From: Smittia aterrima
Lineage: Eukaryota; Arthropoda; Insecta; Diptera; Chironomidae
Reading direction: 5' to 3'
Length of the DNA stretch: 64,000 nucleotides
Assembly: GCA_033063855.1 (NCBI GenBank)
Contig: CP093829.1
Span: forward strand, 10,550,243 to 10,614,242
Numbering within the stretch: the stretch's first letter is position 1; each line of letters opens with the position of its first letter. Made by a program: the position numbers and the translations under genes. The notes under the pieces were generated by a model. It made no database searches. It saw only the letters and a program-made list of their open reading frames with translations, and had not been told where the DNA came from. Positions 26,101 to 38,659 of the stretch are shown here, in pieces.

Positions 26101-29100
26101 CGAATAAAGACGGTTTGGAGAAATTTCGCTTATGAGATTATTTTGAACTAAAGTTCAAGGATTTCATATATTTCACCGTGAACAGTTTGAGATAATTTTA
26201 ATCGCCATACGAGTTTAAAGTTTCTTCTTCTCTCACGAGCAAACACGCGTAAATAAAGCGCGTGTGGTGATACGATGAAAGGCTCTGCATACAAAAAAAC
26301 TCGCAAAAATGGCAGAAGAGATTTTATTTTCAGATCTTTATTTTTATAACTTTAAAAATTTAAAACTCCATTTCTTATTATCTTGAGAGAAATATAAAAA
26401 AAAATTGAGGAAAGAAGAAACCGAAACAAGCGAAAATGGAATTTCCGCTTTGAATTAGGAAATTGTTTTCAAGCTAATAATTTTGAAATTTCGTAATCGC
26501 TCGTAGAAGTATCAGCAGCAATTACTAATTTACTTTGTAGAACCGTGCAAACGAAAATCTTCATTTCGCGATCATTCAACTCGAGAAACTAGATTAACTC
26601 AACGACAAGTGCTGCAATATTTGAATTTTTGAGCTTGCTCTAAATTTCCTCGATTTGTGCTTGTTAAAAGCTTTTAAAAGGGTTCAACCTTTATGAACTG
26701 AGCTTATTAAAATGAAATTTAAATGGTGTGCTGTGCTCAAGTATTCGTCATTACACAGTGTAGTCGAGGACTTTGAATGTCTGGCAATCGAGGCAGTTGA
26801 CAGGGGTGAATAAAACAATTAATTTGCAATGGAATGAAGCGATGACGAGAAAAAGAAAAGAATGTCGAAGACACGAGGAGACTTTGCCAATGAGTATTTC
26901 GAGAGATTTAACTTACTTTTATCACTAAACGATAATCTGCGGAATGCAAACTAAATTTACATTTTAGAAGTGATGCATTATTTTATTCCAAAAATTTTGT
27001 TCGCCTTCTGATTGGTAACTCACGAACTTATACACTTAAATCGAGTTTGTAAAATATTGGTTTCGATTCTTTTTTCACTTAATTTCACTAGATGAACACA
27101 ACGATTTTGAAAATTCAATAATTCACTCCCGTTGCATTTGAATTGTTGTGGACGAGAAAACTTATTGTCGTATTAACCGAAAACGTCTCTTGGAGAGGAT
27201 GACTTGCATTGTGAGAAAAAAATTTAATTAAGATGCTTTGCTTTAGTTTATTTATAATTCATAAAATTTTCTCGTGTTTGTCTTTAAGTCTCTCTCCCCC
27301 GTTCATTTGCCTTTTCGTCAACCGTACTGCTTCGCGAAACTATAGGCACTTGTTCACTCGTCGACTTTACGCTAGCTTCTGAGTTTCTTTATGTGTTGTG
27401 AATGAATGAATACACATTCCCTTAATGCTCTGGCAAAACTCTCAGCGAAATGAAAGAAAATGAGAACTACAGTTACTCCGCTGCGCTGAGTTGACATGAA
27501 GCACTTTTAATGAAAACTCAATTCTAATTCAAAAAGGTGGCAAAGTACTTTTCACAATGGTATTTTCACAGTGAAATCAAAAATTCCGCCGTCCGCCAGC
27601 GACGGTTGTTGTAAACTAAATGCAAAAGATGTTTCGATTGACGAGCTTTTCTTATTCTCACTTTTTACTCTCTCTCTCTCACGCCTCTCACGAACTTTCG
27701 GCTTGTGTGTTGTGCTAAATCGTCAGCAGACATCGTTTTCTTTTTGCACGCGGAAATCAAATTTGACTCCATTGCAATGAAGAAAGTTTCCTTTAAAGCT
27801 TTTTCAAATGAAAACTTCGGACTAAAATATTTCAGAATGAATTTGCCTTAAAACCGAGGAGAACTATCATTTCTTATCATTATGAATTTTACATTAGTTT
27901 TGTGTTAAAAACACTTTGTAAAAACAATTCGAGTTTTAATCTTGACAACTATTTCAGTTAGTTGTTAATTAAAATGTCTTGCTTGCACTTGCTCTCTGTA
28001 ACTATATCTCGGACTCTTCTCACACACTTTCCGATCACTTTGAATTGGAATATTTGTTGTTTCTTTCGTTTCATTTATCGGCAGAAAAGAAATAATAAAA
28101 CTTCCCGGGTGAACGAACTTCTGCCTATAGATGATTTTGTCGTGCCTTACTTGAACAGTTTACGCCTAGTTCTGTGCACTTTCAAAACGAGATGATGTTG
28201 GGATACAAGAACTTTTTACTTGAATTCACGATAAATTCACGCGTAAAGCCCCAAATTTTTTTTCTCGATTAATCGAGTTCATTGAATACGGATCAAAAAT
28301 CGAAAGGTGTTTTAGGACGTCGGCTATTATAATGTCTTAATTCTGGGAAGAGTAACACATAAAAACTTAAACCTTATGTTGAAACATTTGGCGCTAAAGT
28401 GGTTGTCAATAAATATTAAATTTCTTTAATATCAGAGAAACTTCACCTTCGGAATATTAAAGTGAATGTATTCAAAATAAAATGTGTTTTTTTTGGCAGA
28501 GAAAGACGCCTATCTCGGATTGGTTATATTTCGTCTTCCAGGAAGAGATTGACGCTAAGAAATATCAACATTCTCACTAAATCTTGTAGCATTTTGTATC
28601 AATTTGGGTTAATTCAAGAAAGCAATTCCCGAAAAATTAACGAGGCAGACAGTTTCTCTACCGATAATGATTCATTCATCCGAGTTTGTGTAGCCACTGT
28701 TATCATTGCGACATTCTCGTTTCTTGGCTGGTTGTGCGGGAACAATTTTATTAAATTGCGAGCGAGAAAATTGCGTTATCTTGAAAGTTTCAAGTTGAAT
28801 TTTTTTGACACACACATTTTAAGGTCATTACCCCCAAAAACCGTTCTATCATTCTTGAAAACAGCAAGCGCGACTGTGAAAGCGAAGATGCACGATATCG
28901 AGAAATTGAAGTAAAAAAGTTCAATGACACTTCAAATGGCTACTACCGCGCCTTCATTCATTAACCCCGTTAGCTAAGCTTCTCATATATAAACTTCAAT
29001 TCTTCAAGAGAGCGTGTTCACTAAAACATCTAAAAGCTTCTTATAGTTTAATTATCAAATACGTTTGTGATAGCCCTAATTCTTCCCTTCATGTCTATTC

Positions 29101-32100
29101 AGCATCTTTTGTGGCAAGTCACCTTCATGGCAAAGACACCCGTACCCTTTATGCTATTCTTCCGTAAATTTTTATTTTTTTAAATATTTTTACACTTAAA
29201 AAATGTTTCTAATCCCTTTTAAAAAGAGAGCTGGAAATATTTTAAAAAAGGAGGCCCTATTTATAAAAAAATAATTTGAATTGAAATTTCCCCTCACCAT
29301 CATAGAGTCACTTTCGCCTCATAATTGAATATTTAGATTCTAATCTATAAATTCACTTTCGGCTCTTGGATCTAAAGATTCTAATCTATAGATTGAATCT
29401 CTAGTCAATAAATACAAACATGAAAGGACAATAATAAGCTTTATAATTTACTTTCAAACGTTTTCCTGTCGACACGGTTTTAGTGTTTATTTAGTCAATT
29501 CACAGTAAATGTGCTGTAAACGATTGTGAATCTTATCTTATTTACTGCTTAGCTATTCGCGAGGTTATTTTTGCGAAGTGCATAGTCGTTCAAGCTGCCC
29601 TTTATCTGAAGCGTAGATTTTTTTTTGCCATATCGTAGTCAAAACAAATAAGACGATTTAATTCAATTTAAAATTTCATCGGCAAGTAGAGCATGGTCCT
29701 CTCGACACGTATTCTTTGGAAATCGAAGTCCATTAATTTCTTATCCCGATATTATTGCTCGACGCTTATGTAAGCATTAAAGTATAAGTTTAAAAACGCA
29801 TCGCTATCAGAACGAGTTTTAAATAAAATAAGCTCTGTGAAACTAAAAGTGGTTTTACTGGATGCGTCTCTTGAGTTTTTTGTTGCGTTTTGAGTTTCTG
29901 TTCGAATCATTGCAATTTTCTTAAGTTTTAACAATATTATTATACTCACAGTCTCTACTCATACCAACAGCTAGGCATTTTTTAAATCTACAATATTGGC
30001 ATCGGTTTCTGTTCAGTCTAATCACCAAGCATTTGCCATCTCGTAAGCATCTGTATTCGATCTGCTTTTGAATACTTCGGCGAAAAAATCCCTGTTATTG
30101 ATTAGATGATATTTTACGTAAGACACATTTTTTGGATCGCAATGTATATTCAAGCTCACCTTACATCCTTCGCAAGATGTTACTCCGTAATGATAGCCTG
30201 TAAGACCATAAGATTGATGAAACAATCCACTTGACCCTTTGTCTATTAACTTACCAGAAGCTTTGTCTCCGCAAACTTTACAAGACACAAATGTCTTTGC
30301 TCCTGTTGAAGAGCTAGATGAGTTTGAATCAGCTGCAGTAGTGTTTGATGACGGTTTCGGTGAGAATGTTTGACTTTCTGAAAGAATAGATAATAAAAAT
30401 AATTATTTGAAGGATCTTTGGTGCAATTTGTTGAAAATCTCGATTAGTCAAATAAATTTGCAAGTCTCTCTTGTGGTTGATTCAATGTTAGTCTTTACCG
30501 GACTGGTTTGTGAGGAATCAATAATAAAAATTAATTTTAAGAACAAAACCTTTCTATGATTTGTTTGACTCAATATGGCTGGGTTGACTCAATTCTTTAA
30601 AAATTATTTATTATTTAATTTCATTTTAAATTACATCGTTTAATTTGAACGGCAAATAAGAATCCAGTTATGCAATCAAATTCAATATGCTTTGGACATT
30701 TCGGTTTGTATATTAAATGATGGACGAGCTATTTTTGTTGACTCGTAGAAATTTAACTTTATATTAAGCTAATCCTTTAACGCTTTATCATGCTAATTAT
30801 TTTAATAGCCAAACATTACAAGCATATTTCTTCATTTTAGGTTCGCTTTAGAAGCTTATACGATAGTAAAATTGTTTAGAGTTTTCACAACATAAATGAC
30901 CGACAAACCTTTAATATTCTACAACATTACATTTTAAAATTAGAATTCATCTAAATGGAATTTTTTTACTACTTTTTTTTACAAATCTTCCGATTTCAAA
31001 TGAATTTGCGAAGGCTTAGAACCATTCATGTATTACGCTCAACTCACTTCAAACAAAGCTTCCCAAACTGTTTAGTCATGACTTTCACTTCGGCAGATTA
31101 ATTCATTTTCTTGTTAGTTTGATTGCGTACGTAGCTTTAAATTTCTTTTCAAAAATATCGTCGTCTCCAAATATTTTCAATTTCATAAGTTTGTGCGTCT
31201 AACATTTTTCGGCCTTGAAGGCGTTCAATCGATACGCAAATTATTGATACAGGTGCGTTTATAGTCATACAGGAACAGCTAAAGAAATACTTTCAAGCAG
31301 TTTAATATTGAGTTCCAAGAATGTTTTTACGCACCAATCTACTATTTTTTGCTTCCAAGGTCTAAGAGGTCGATCACCTTAAGGAAGTTTTCTTTATCAA
31401 TACCTCATCAATTAAATGTCCGGGTCATTGACCATCTTTGAAAAGAGTCCTTTAGTTTCAGCTTTTTCTGTTAACAAAAGCCATTTCTCTTTTTTTTTGA
31501 GCGCGAGAAAAATTTATTCCCATCACGTTTAAAACCAAATTGAGAAGGCGAAACAATTAAATACCGCGAAAAATGTCAACGAACTTTAACGTAAACAGAA
31601 ACACATCATTAATTTATTCATCAATGAATAGTTATTTACAATGTTCAATGACATTTCACAATGTCCTAATATTCCATCAATAATGAAAGTGTGATAAAGT
31701 CAGAATCTTAATAATATTGATTGCATGTTGTAAGTAAAATTTATAATTTCAAAACATCTAAGACTATTCTGTTATAGATATGTTGCGAGATAGCTTTCGT
31801 GTTTGGGCAAATTTTGAGGTTCTTGCTCCCGGAAACATTGAAGATTGTTGCATAATTCTTTCCTCCATCTCAACAAAGCAGAATAAACGGCAGTTCAACA
31901 TATCATTTGCATAACGTAATTTATTCTGGTTCTGTGAGGTTTCTCCTTCCTTCTGCCACTGGCCTCTCAACGACAGTTACTCTATATTGTTGTTGCTTTT
32001 TACTCTTATCATTCTATTTCTAGGGCTTTAGCCTTCTCGCAAGAAACCAGAATATCTGAACGATTTGATTCCGATGAATATGACTCATCGAAATATCATT

Positions 32101-35100
32101 GAATTAATTTACGTTAATTATGCAAATCTCGACGAAACGCAAGCGGTGGGAATAAAAAAGAAGTCAACTATCAAACAATCAAATTCATGCCCCCCTGAGT
32201 TCAATAGAATCGTGATGATTTTGAATCAGTAAATGATTCGTGAAAGCAGAAATTTAAAGCGAGAAAATTAATTCAAGGAGTGAAAAAAACTTCGAAATTA
32301 TCAAGATTGGAAATTGTTTTTAATTAAGTTCACTCCAGAGAACTTTCAGATCCCAAAGTTTAGGGCCCAAACTTTGTTAATCCTAGTTTTTAAACTTATT
32401 TTTAAATCAGTTAAAACTTTTATTTCGAAAGCAATTAAGAAAATTTTGAAAGAAAAAGTTTACATGCTGATCTTTCTAATTCTTCTTTGAACTTTGCAAA
32501 AATTGAAAGTTTGAATCAAAAATCAGTTCATTTGTCATAGAAAATACAGAATTGAATAAAACAGATTTGATATTTTAAAAGAATTTGTGGACAAGTTGTA
32601 AATTTTTCTAAATTGTCTTATCAGATTTTGTCTAAGATAGAGTCTCTAACAAAAAGTAAAAAAATTAGGCTACTTTGTGAGGCAGCCCTGTTTGCAAAAA
32701 AAAAAGTGATGCAATAAGAGTTTTCGTTTTATTGAATGATTTTCACCTTACTCATTTTAAGAAATGGGTAGAGGAAGAGAAATAGAAATTTTTGTATTCG
32801 GATCGCATGGCGAACATCATTTTATGTATGTGTTTATACTTATCTTACGAAAGTCAAATCGAGAAGGCAAAACAAGAAGCAATAAAGAAAATAGTTCGAT
32901 GCTATTGATTGCATATCTAAAAATAAATTGCCTGTGCTTTGCGAAGAATGCTTATGAATCAAATAAGTGAAATCAGGCCTAAAAACTGTTCGGAATTCTT
33001 ATGAAGAAATGGTCAATCTTTAACAGCATACACTACCAACGATAACAATAATCGTGACTCATTTAAGTAACCAAACCCAATTAACTTTTCGTAATTGAAT
33101 TTTGAAAATTCACGAAGCTTTTATGTGATAATGTATCGACAGTAATTACTTTGAGCATTGTAATCGCCTCAAGTAATGAATTATTTGTTGATGAATATAC
33201 TCGGTCTTTTTTTCCGAATTTGATCATGAAAAGCTTTGCAAATGCTTCGACCATTTATTCCATGATAGAAAATTATAATTAATAATCTTCTACTAAAAAC
33301 CACTCTCAGCTTTTCGCATGATATTCACAGAATTTAAATTATGTTCCGGCGAAAAGAAAAAGGTTGTAGGCTGTAGAATCTGATTTATTTATTCCAGGAT
33401 TTATTCTAAATTTTGTCTTTTCATCACCGCTTACAACTTCAGCTGGCTTTAAGAGTCAAATATTGCCACACACACCACGACCCTCCATACTCTTCTTGGA
33501 GCTGACTTGATGAGAGAGAATCGAGATTTTTTTCCTTTAGATTTTTCGAGGTCATTGACACGTTATCGCGCGAGACTCGTCGATGTGGTGCCAGTTGATG
33601 CTGTGAGTTTCTCATAACGAAAATAATTATTTATTAATGCTCATTTCTGATATTCTCACTGATGCCGCGCGCTTTTAACCAATCCAAGTTAATGTTATCA
33701 TAATTTATGATCGCAAAACATCGCGCAAGCGAAGAAAGAAGGAATAATGCAAGTTCTTGCGAAATCGAAAAGCACAAGGAAGTAAAATCACGAAAAAGTC
33801 GATTTCAAGAAGAAACTTGAATGAAGAAAATCTTACCATGTTTGAAGGTAACTAATGCCAAACTTTGATGCTGCTGTTGATTTATATTCACGATGTCATT
33901 TGATTTTTGGACGATGTTTGAGATGGCCGTTGGTGATATTGGTTCTGGAGAGGCTGACGATTCTACGGAATTTGGGCTGCTAAACGCGGCTTGTGTCATG
34001 GAATCGTCAGGAGTGTCGAAAAAATTTAAGTCAAACTCCGAATGAGATTCAAACTTCACTTCAGTTATTTCATCAACAACTGATATCTCAGTATCGACTA
34101 TCTTTGAGCCGATATTTGGCGGCTCTGCATGGAACAAGTCCATTGTCACTTTATTTCTTTTTAGGAAATTTTACTGGACACTTTTTTAAAATATATTCTA
34201 AAGTTAACACATTTGTTAACTAATATTATACACAATCTACAACTCAGCCGAAATTCTCCTAAATTCAATTATCATGCGATTCGAAACGATCGGTCACTAT
34301 TGAAATCACAGAACAAAAACTATTTGCGGATCAGCATTTGTGTGATCGTCGCTTAGAATTCAAAAAGATTTCTTTTTAAATGTCGTTGACGTTACGTGAG
34401 ATCAAATCACGTAGAATGTAATTTTAGGTAGATAGAAAGCTATCAACACTTGGGATTAGGACTAAACACAACTATTTCCAATAAAAACTGATTGCTCGTG
34501 GCCACTAAACTGCGAAATATGTTCAACATTCGTGTGTATATGATCGGCAAGAAGAGTTCGCTATTACTTAATAAAACTTCGTTGGAACTTTCTTTCTTCT
34601 CGTCTGGGAGAATGGAGTTCCCGTACGACTAACGACCGAAGACGCGACACATCGATCATCCAAGAATTCTTACGAAGCACTGAAGCAACATCAAGAGACA
34701 AGAAAGAAAACGTTTCGAACGAAAAAGAAAAGAAGCTTACAACTCGCGCTTTATTTTCTTTACTTTAATGTTCTCTTTGCCTTTTTGACTCGCGGCAAAA
34801 TGCTTTGCTAACTAAAAGAGAGATATATGTATACGATGATGTATTAGTGCAAGGAGAGAGTAACGATCGACACATTTTAGCTATTACCAAACTGAATTTT
34901 GCTAATTTCAAAAAATATTTATTCTTTTAAATTTAATTTGAGAAATAAAGAGAAAAGTTTTCAAAAAATGATGCACTTCAATCTCTCTTTCTCTCTTTCT
35001 CCTCATTGTTACATGTGATGGTGAACATTACACAATCAAAAGGTCTTCTCATTTATCGCCAATTTTGCTTTAAACTTTTCTTCCGAAACAATATAGTCAG

Positions 35101-37513
35101 AGATGCCATGTGGCAAAATAAATTTCGAATCAGAGATTTTTCACTAGGAAGCTTAAAATGTTTTAGAACTCTCAACGTGACATCTCTTGAAAAGTTCCAA
35201 CAGTGCAAAAATAAAGAAATAGGCAGGTTTTCATTAAATGAAAGATAAAGAAATGTTTTCACGAACTTTTTAGATTATAATACTTTGTAGATAACAGATT
35301 TTCATGAAAAAAAAATGGATTTAAAGATTTATGAAAAAATCGGTTATGGTATGGTAATGGAAATATCTCGAATGATGGTTGAATTAAGGAAAAGAAAACT
35401 TGTCTCAAAGACAAAACGAGAAGACACACAAAAGCTGATAAAATAAATAAAATAAGTGTTTCCACACACATGAAACACAATCGCAATTACTCTCTTAGAC
35501 ACCACGAGCTTCCATGTGAAATTATCAATACACGAAAGAAAGATTCTAACGTAAGAAGAAAGAGAGCTTAGTTCAATGGCCGGTTTGTTATATATTGTGA
35601 TATCTTTTCATGTTTTATATTAAACATTAAAGAATAAAGGAAGGTAGAAGAGAAAAGCTACGCTGAGAACAGAATCCGCTGATGGGTTTCAACTTTTTGT
35701 ATTTGTCGGATTTAAAAATTTCTTTCATTAGCGTAATTTTTCTATGTTTCTTACAAAAATTATTAAGAAAACCTGCTGATTGATAAGTATCAATAATTGA
35801 AAACAAAATCACAAACTAATAACGAATTGCTTTCATGAAAGTAATAATTTTTGGTACATATTTCTGATGTAATGCTGTTAAAAATTCCATCTATAATAAA
35901 TTTCTGAATGATAGCTTATAAATAATTCATTAGACGGAAGAGAAAACTTCAAGAAATTCCTAAATAAAATAAGCGTCGTTCAGTATATAAAGAAGTTTTC
36001 TAAACTTTGTCAGGAAGTAAAAGCGATAATTGATTTAGCGAAGATAATATTATCTCAAGTCTTCCAAGTTCATTCAAATTCACTGAGCACCATGGCGAGT
36101 GAAATAAGTTGACAGAATTTTAAAATGACCAGAAATTTGCTCAATTGTAAAAAAAGCTCTAATCGAATTCTCGTTTTGTCTTCTTTGTTGCACTTCTTTC
36201 ATTTAAATTTCGGATTTATTCGAAAAGTATCTCCATACGGATTTTTTGCACATATGAAAGTCGTTGAACTCGACTTATTCAACAATTTAATTTAACATCA
36301 GAACAAAGGCTATGAGTGAAAAAAAAACATTTCCATTCTTTCACCTTTCTCCGGAGTCCTCAAGAACTTGTACGCTGCCATTCTAAGAGTTTACGAGTTG
36401 ATTCTTCTTTCTTAATTGCTTTTGATTCTCGTTATTATGTAATTTCGTTTTGTGTTCGCGAGAGATTGCGATTGAAGTCTGAATAGCATTTAGGGAACGG
36501 CCATACATATATTCAGCGACGAAGAAGTATGTGGGAAGAGAAATCTCGATTTACACACTCCGTCGACTATTGGCAATTTAGACAAAGTTTTTCATTCTAA
36601 AAAATTTCTTGAAATTATCATGTGTATGTTTTAAAACTGATAAATTTCATGAAAGGAGTCATTTCAAGTACCTTCGACAAGGTAAAACTTCTTTATAATA
36701 ATTGAGATTGCATCTACCACAATTTATTTAAATGATAGCTCTTCATTAATGAGCATCGAAAGAACAATGACGAATAACCCTCCAGAATTTGTAATCTTTC
36801 AACAAAATATTTAAATTTTATTACCTGTTAAGTCTGCTATTGATTGAGAAGATGACGCGCTTGGGCTATTCACAGCCACTTCCAAAGACAATGGCGATAA
36901 TTCACTAATTGATGAGATTGATGTCGATGGTGACGCTTGAATTTTTATTTGCAATGAATCCAACCCTGAGCTGAAAAGAAGAGCGGAAGTAATAACATAA
37001 ACTTCTTGCAATATATTCTTTACTTCATCCGTAAAAGCATTTTATATAGAATTCATATATAATTCAATGATAAGGAGAAACGAATTCTGTGAAAATCGAT
37101 AACCATGGCGGATTAATCAGAGGACTCTTTGCAAGGTCACAAAAATTTTAACGGCTGCAAATTATTGGCCTTGACATATTTTGAGATTCGCCAATTCAAA
37201 ACACTAATGCGCAAGCACCTGAAAAAATGAACTTCCTGGATCTGCATTTGTGAACAATGCGGAAAAGTTTTTAAAATCATAGAAAGTATTCTCTGAAGAT
37301 ATGAACTTGTACAATTTCTCATCTTTATAGATTATTCATCGATCCGTTGAAGATGAATATCGATTCAGAAGTCTTAGCTTTCAGATTCTAAAAATATTTT
37401 CAAATTTTCTTGTTCATAAGTCGAATCGATTTTGTATGAATACGAAAGGTTACAGGTTAGACTCACCTTGACTTTGATTCTTTCGTATCCAACACGTTTG
37501 ATTGTGACTCCAT
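20179..37513 (-). CDS. Eip78C: Ecdysone-induced nuclear receptor E78
   Basis: Rev-erb-like nuclear receptor (NR1E), a DNA-binding transcription regulator in the ecdysone cascade. Shared exons (complement): 30255-30377, 30160-30197, 29950-30091, 21103-21677, 20760-21035, 20179-20562. They join either to first exon A (33837-34143; 614 residues) or to first exons B (37467-37513 plus 36825-36970; 576 residues), both in phase. The DNA-binding domain becomes complete only after removing a 57 bp and a 68 bp intron: CKVCGDKASG-YHYGVTSCEGCK-GFFRRSIQKQIEYRC, then NRCQYCRFKKCLAVGMSRDS and VRYGRVPK. A long hinge rich in Asn, Ser and Thr follows. The ligand-binding domain has FTQDDQLILIKLGFFEVWL and AADRPGITEQKL, and ends with the AF-2-like LPPLFVEIFDIPKSEEDLQ. 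I choose E78 over E75 because the ligand-domain signature and the MSRDSVRYGRVPK block fit E78. Confidence 0.92.
20608..20680 (-). tRNA. tRNA-Phe (GAA), copy 3, nested in Eip78C intron
   Basis: Same 73-nt tRNA-Phe body as the other two copies. It lies in the 197 bp intron between the last two Eip78C exons (20563-20759), on the host's strand. A T-run (A-run at 20597-20604 on the + strand) ends transcription. Its flanks (a CA/TG-repeat leader) are unlike those of copies 1 and 2. Confidence 0.97.
24378..24390. promoter_or_regulatory. Candidate ecdysone response element
   Basis: GGTTCA-C-CGAACT is an inverted repeat with one-base spacing. It matches the EcR/USP consensus RGKTCA-N-TGAMCY at 12 of 13 positions. 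It sits inside the long Eip78C intron. About half a site of this quality is expected by chance across the gene, so this is suggestive only. Confidence 0.3.
28498..28914 (+). other. Unexplained open frame, possible nested exon
   Basis: An open frame of about 139 codons inside the large Eip78C intron on the opposite strand. There is no in-frame ATG near its 5' end. It directly follows a pyrimidine-rich tract ending GGCAG at 28499, which looks like a splice acceptor, so it could be a last exon. The translation has one hydrophobic segment, VCVATVIIATFSFLGWLC, flanked by basic residues. I recognise no family and found no convincing upstream exon. Chance is a real alternative, although frames this long are rare in this AT-rich sequence. 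Confidence 0.2.
31422..31434. promoter_or_regulatory. Candidate ecdysone response element
   Basis: GGGTCA-T-TGACCA is a near-perfect palindrome with one-base spacing, 12 of 13 to the EcR/USP consensus. Further AGGTC-like half sites stand at about 31357 and 31367 (AGGTCGATCACCT), making a small cluster. It lies within the Eip78C intron. Confidence 0.4.
33549..33561. promoter_or_regulatory. Candidate ecdysone response element near first exon A
   Basis: AGGTCA-T-TGACAC has one perfect half site and one imperfect one. It lies about 280 bp inside the intron downstream of Eip78C first exon A. Confidence 0.3.
33837..34143 (-). other. Eip78C: Eip78C alternative first coding exon A
   Basis: Starts at ATG 34143-34141 and encodes 102 residues beginning MDLFHAEPPNIGSK, followed by an acidic Ser/Pro-rich stretch (FDTPDDSMTQ, SSASPEPISP). 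It ends in phase 1 at a GTAAGA donor and joins the exon at 30377 in frame. It probably defines one promoter. Confidence 0.8.
34144..36824 (-). other. Promoter side of first exon A / intron of isoform B
   Basis: For isoform A this is the upstream promoter and 5' UTR; for isoform B it is part of a 6.4 kb intron. Several open frames of 61-80 codons occur on both strands, with no recognisable domain. No clear core promoter motif is seen. Confidence 0.45.
36825..37513 (-). other. Eip78C: Eip78C alternative first coding exons B
   Basis: Exon 37467-37513 starts at ATG 37513-37511 and encodes MESQSNVLDTKESKS plus two bases. It ends at a GTGAGT donor and joins 36825-36970 (Ser-rich, ending SSSQSIADLT) in phase. 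That exon ends in phase 1, exactly as exon A does, and so joins 30377 in frame. The first mini-exon was found from its donor and phase only. The intron between the two (36971-37466) holds nothing else visible. Confidence 0.7.
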
Positions 37514-38659
37514 CAATCTCAGATTGTTTCTGTATCAATCGAATTTTAATCGATTCTTAAGAGTATTTATCACTAGCAAATGCCACATATTTAGTTTATC
37601 TTGCATTTAATTTGCATTTCTGTAAGCTCGCACAAAACTGCTTTTTCATTCACTAGTTACTTGGAAAAGGAAGCTGTGGTTTTCATGTAGTTAGGTAGAC
37701 AAAACCTATGGCATTTTCCTGTATATATGAACATTGGCTGGAAAAACATTGAGGATATCAGTGATGAGCCTTCATTCGAAGCTATAGAAAGAAATTTATT
37801 GCCACGCAACGTCACCTGACGAAGGAAATTTTCTTCTATTCCGATGGATTTCACTCACAGCAATAATGATTTATTTTGTAGTGAATTTTCCAAACCATGG
37901 TCATTTGCACTACACAGATTAGTTCTGACTCTGAACTTCAGAGCTTTTTCGCTACAGAAAGCTCAAAACAACGCATCATCACACACTTTTCTTTTTTATT
38001 ACATTTTTAAGCTTCATATGAAAATCCTTTTCAATGGAAACTGCGTCGGTCGTGCCAGAAATTACTCTTTGCAATGATTTTTCCAGCCGCAGCTCCCGAT
38101 GCCTAAAAAAATTTCCGCAGCTTTTCCTTGAAAACATTTTCTCTCAATTTCTTCCTTATCGCTCAGTTCCTCTCTCGAAATGTTATGATGCAACTGACTG
38201 CATCAAGGAGAGCGCATGAGAAGAGAAAAAGCTCAATAACAGAGACGCGGAAAATCCTTTAGAAAATTCAATGGCAAGGAAAACCGGAAATGAAAACTCT
38301 ACAACTCTTGTTGCTTTTTTTTTATTACGAAAAAATAAGTTGTTTGACAAAGTCATGACTTTGAATGTAAGAAATGATTTTAGTTTTGTTACCAGATAAG
38401 TTACATTGAATTGTCCAAAGAAAGTTTCAAAACTATTATTTAATGACTTAGAAGAAAGTCTGGTAACGATTTCTTAATTTCATTTACAACAAAATTAGAT
38501 TAAGGCGAAGTTAAAAGCACTGAAGGCACTTGAGTTAGACTTTTAATTTTAAAGTTTGTAAATACATTTGCCACTTAGTTAGCAAGAATTAGTTGTCCTT
38601 GGCACATTAGAAATATTAGAACTTGTGAGATTTTGTGTTAACAAAATTATTATATTCTT
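37514..38659 (-). other. Interval between Ilk 3' end and Eip78C isoform B start
   Basis: 1.1 kb that should hold the isoform B promoter and the Ilk 3' UTR, with the two genes in the same orientation. Only short open frames occur and I see no further gene. Confidence 0.4.

Larger units (their letters stand above)
21678..29949 (-). other. 8.3 kb Eip78C intron
   Basis: Separates the DNA-binding-domain exons from the hinge exon. I searched it for receptor exons and found none; the second zinc finger lies just beyond it at 29950-30091. In flies a shorter E78 isoform lacking the DNA-binding domain starts inside the gene, so a third promoter here is possible, but I cannot locate one. It holds one candidate ecdysone response element (24378) and one unexplained open frame (28498-28914). 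Confidence 0.6.
30378..33836 (-). other. Eip78C intron downstream of first exon A
   Basis: 3.5 kb without a recognisable exon. It contains two candidate ecdysone response elements (31422-31434 and 33549-33561). Open frames here are short and unconvincing. Confidence 0.5.

Noticed and set aside
29330..29420. Repeated GATTCTAATCTATA motif as a tandem repeat or element end
   Set aside because: Only two imperfect copies in AT-rich DNA, with no wider repeat structure visible.
30022..30288. An E78 zinc finger with a 19-residue insertion and no second finger
   Set aside because: Continuous translation suggested a broken DNA-binding domain. Two tiny GT-AG introns (30198-30254 and 30092-30159) restore the complete canonical two-finger domain.
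20179..37513. Eip75B (E75) as the identity of the nuclear receptor
   Set aside because: The ligand-domain block FTQDDQLILIKLGFFEVWL and the MSRDSVRYGRVPK region fit E78, while E75 has a different helix 3-5 sequence and a different tail.
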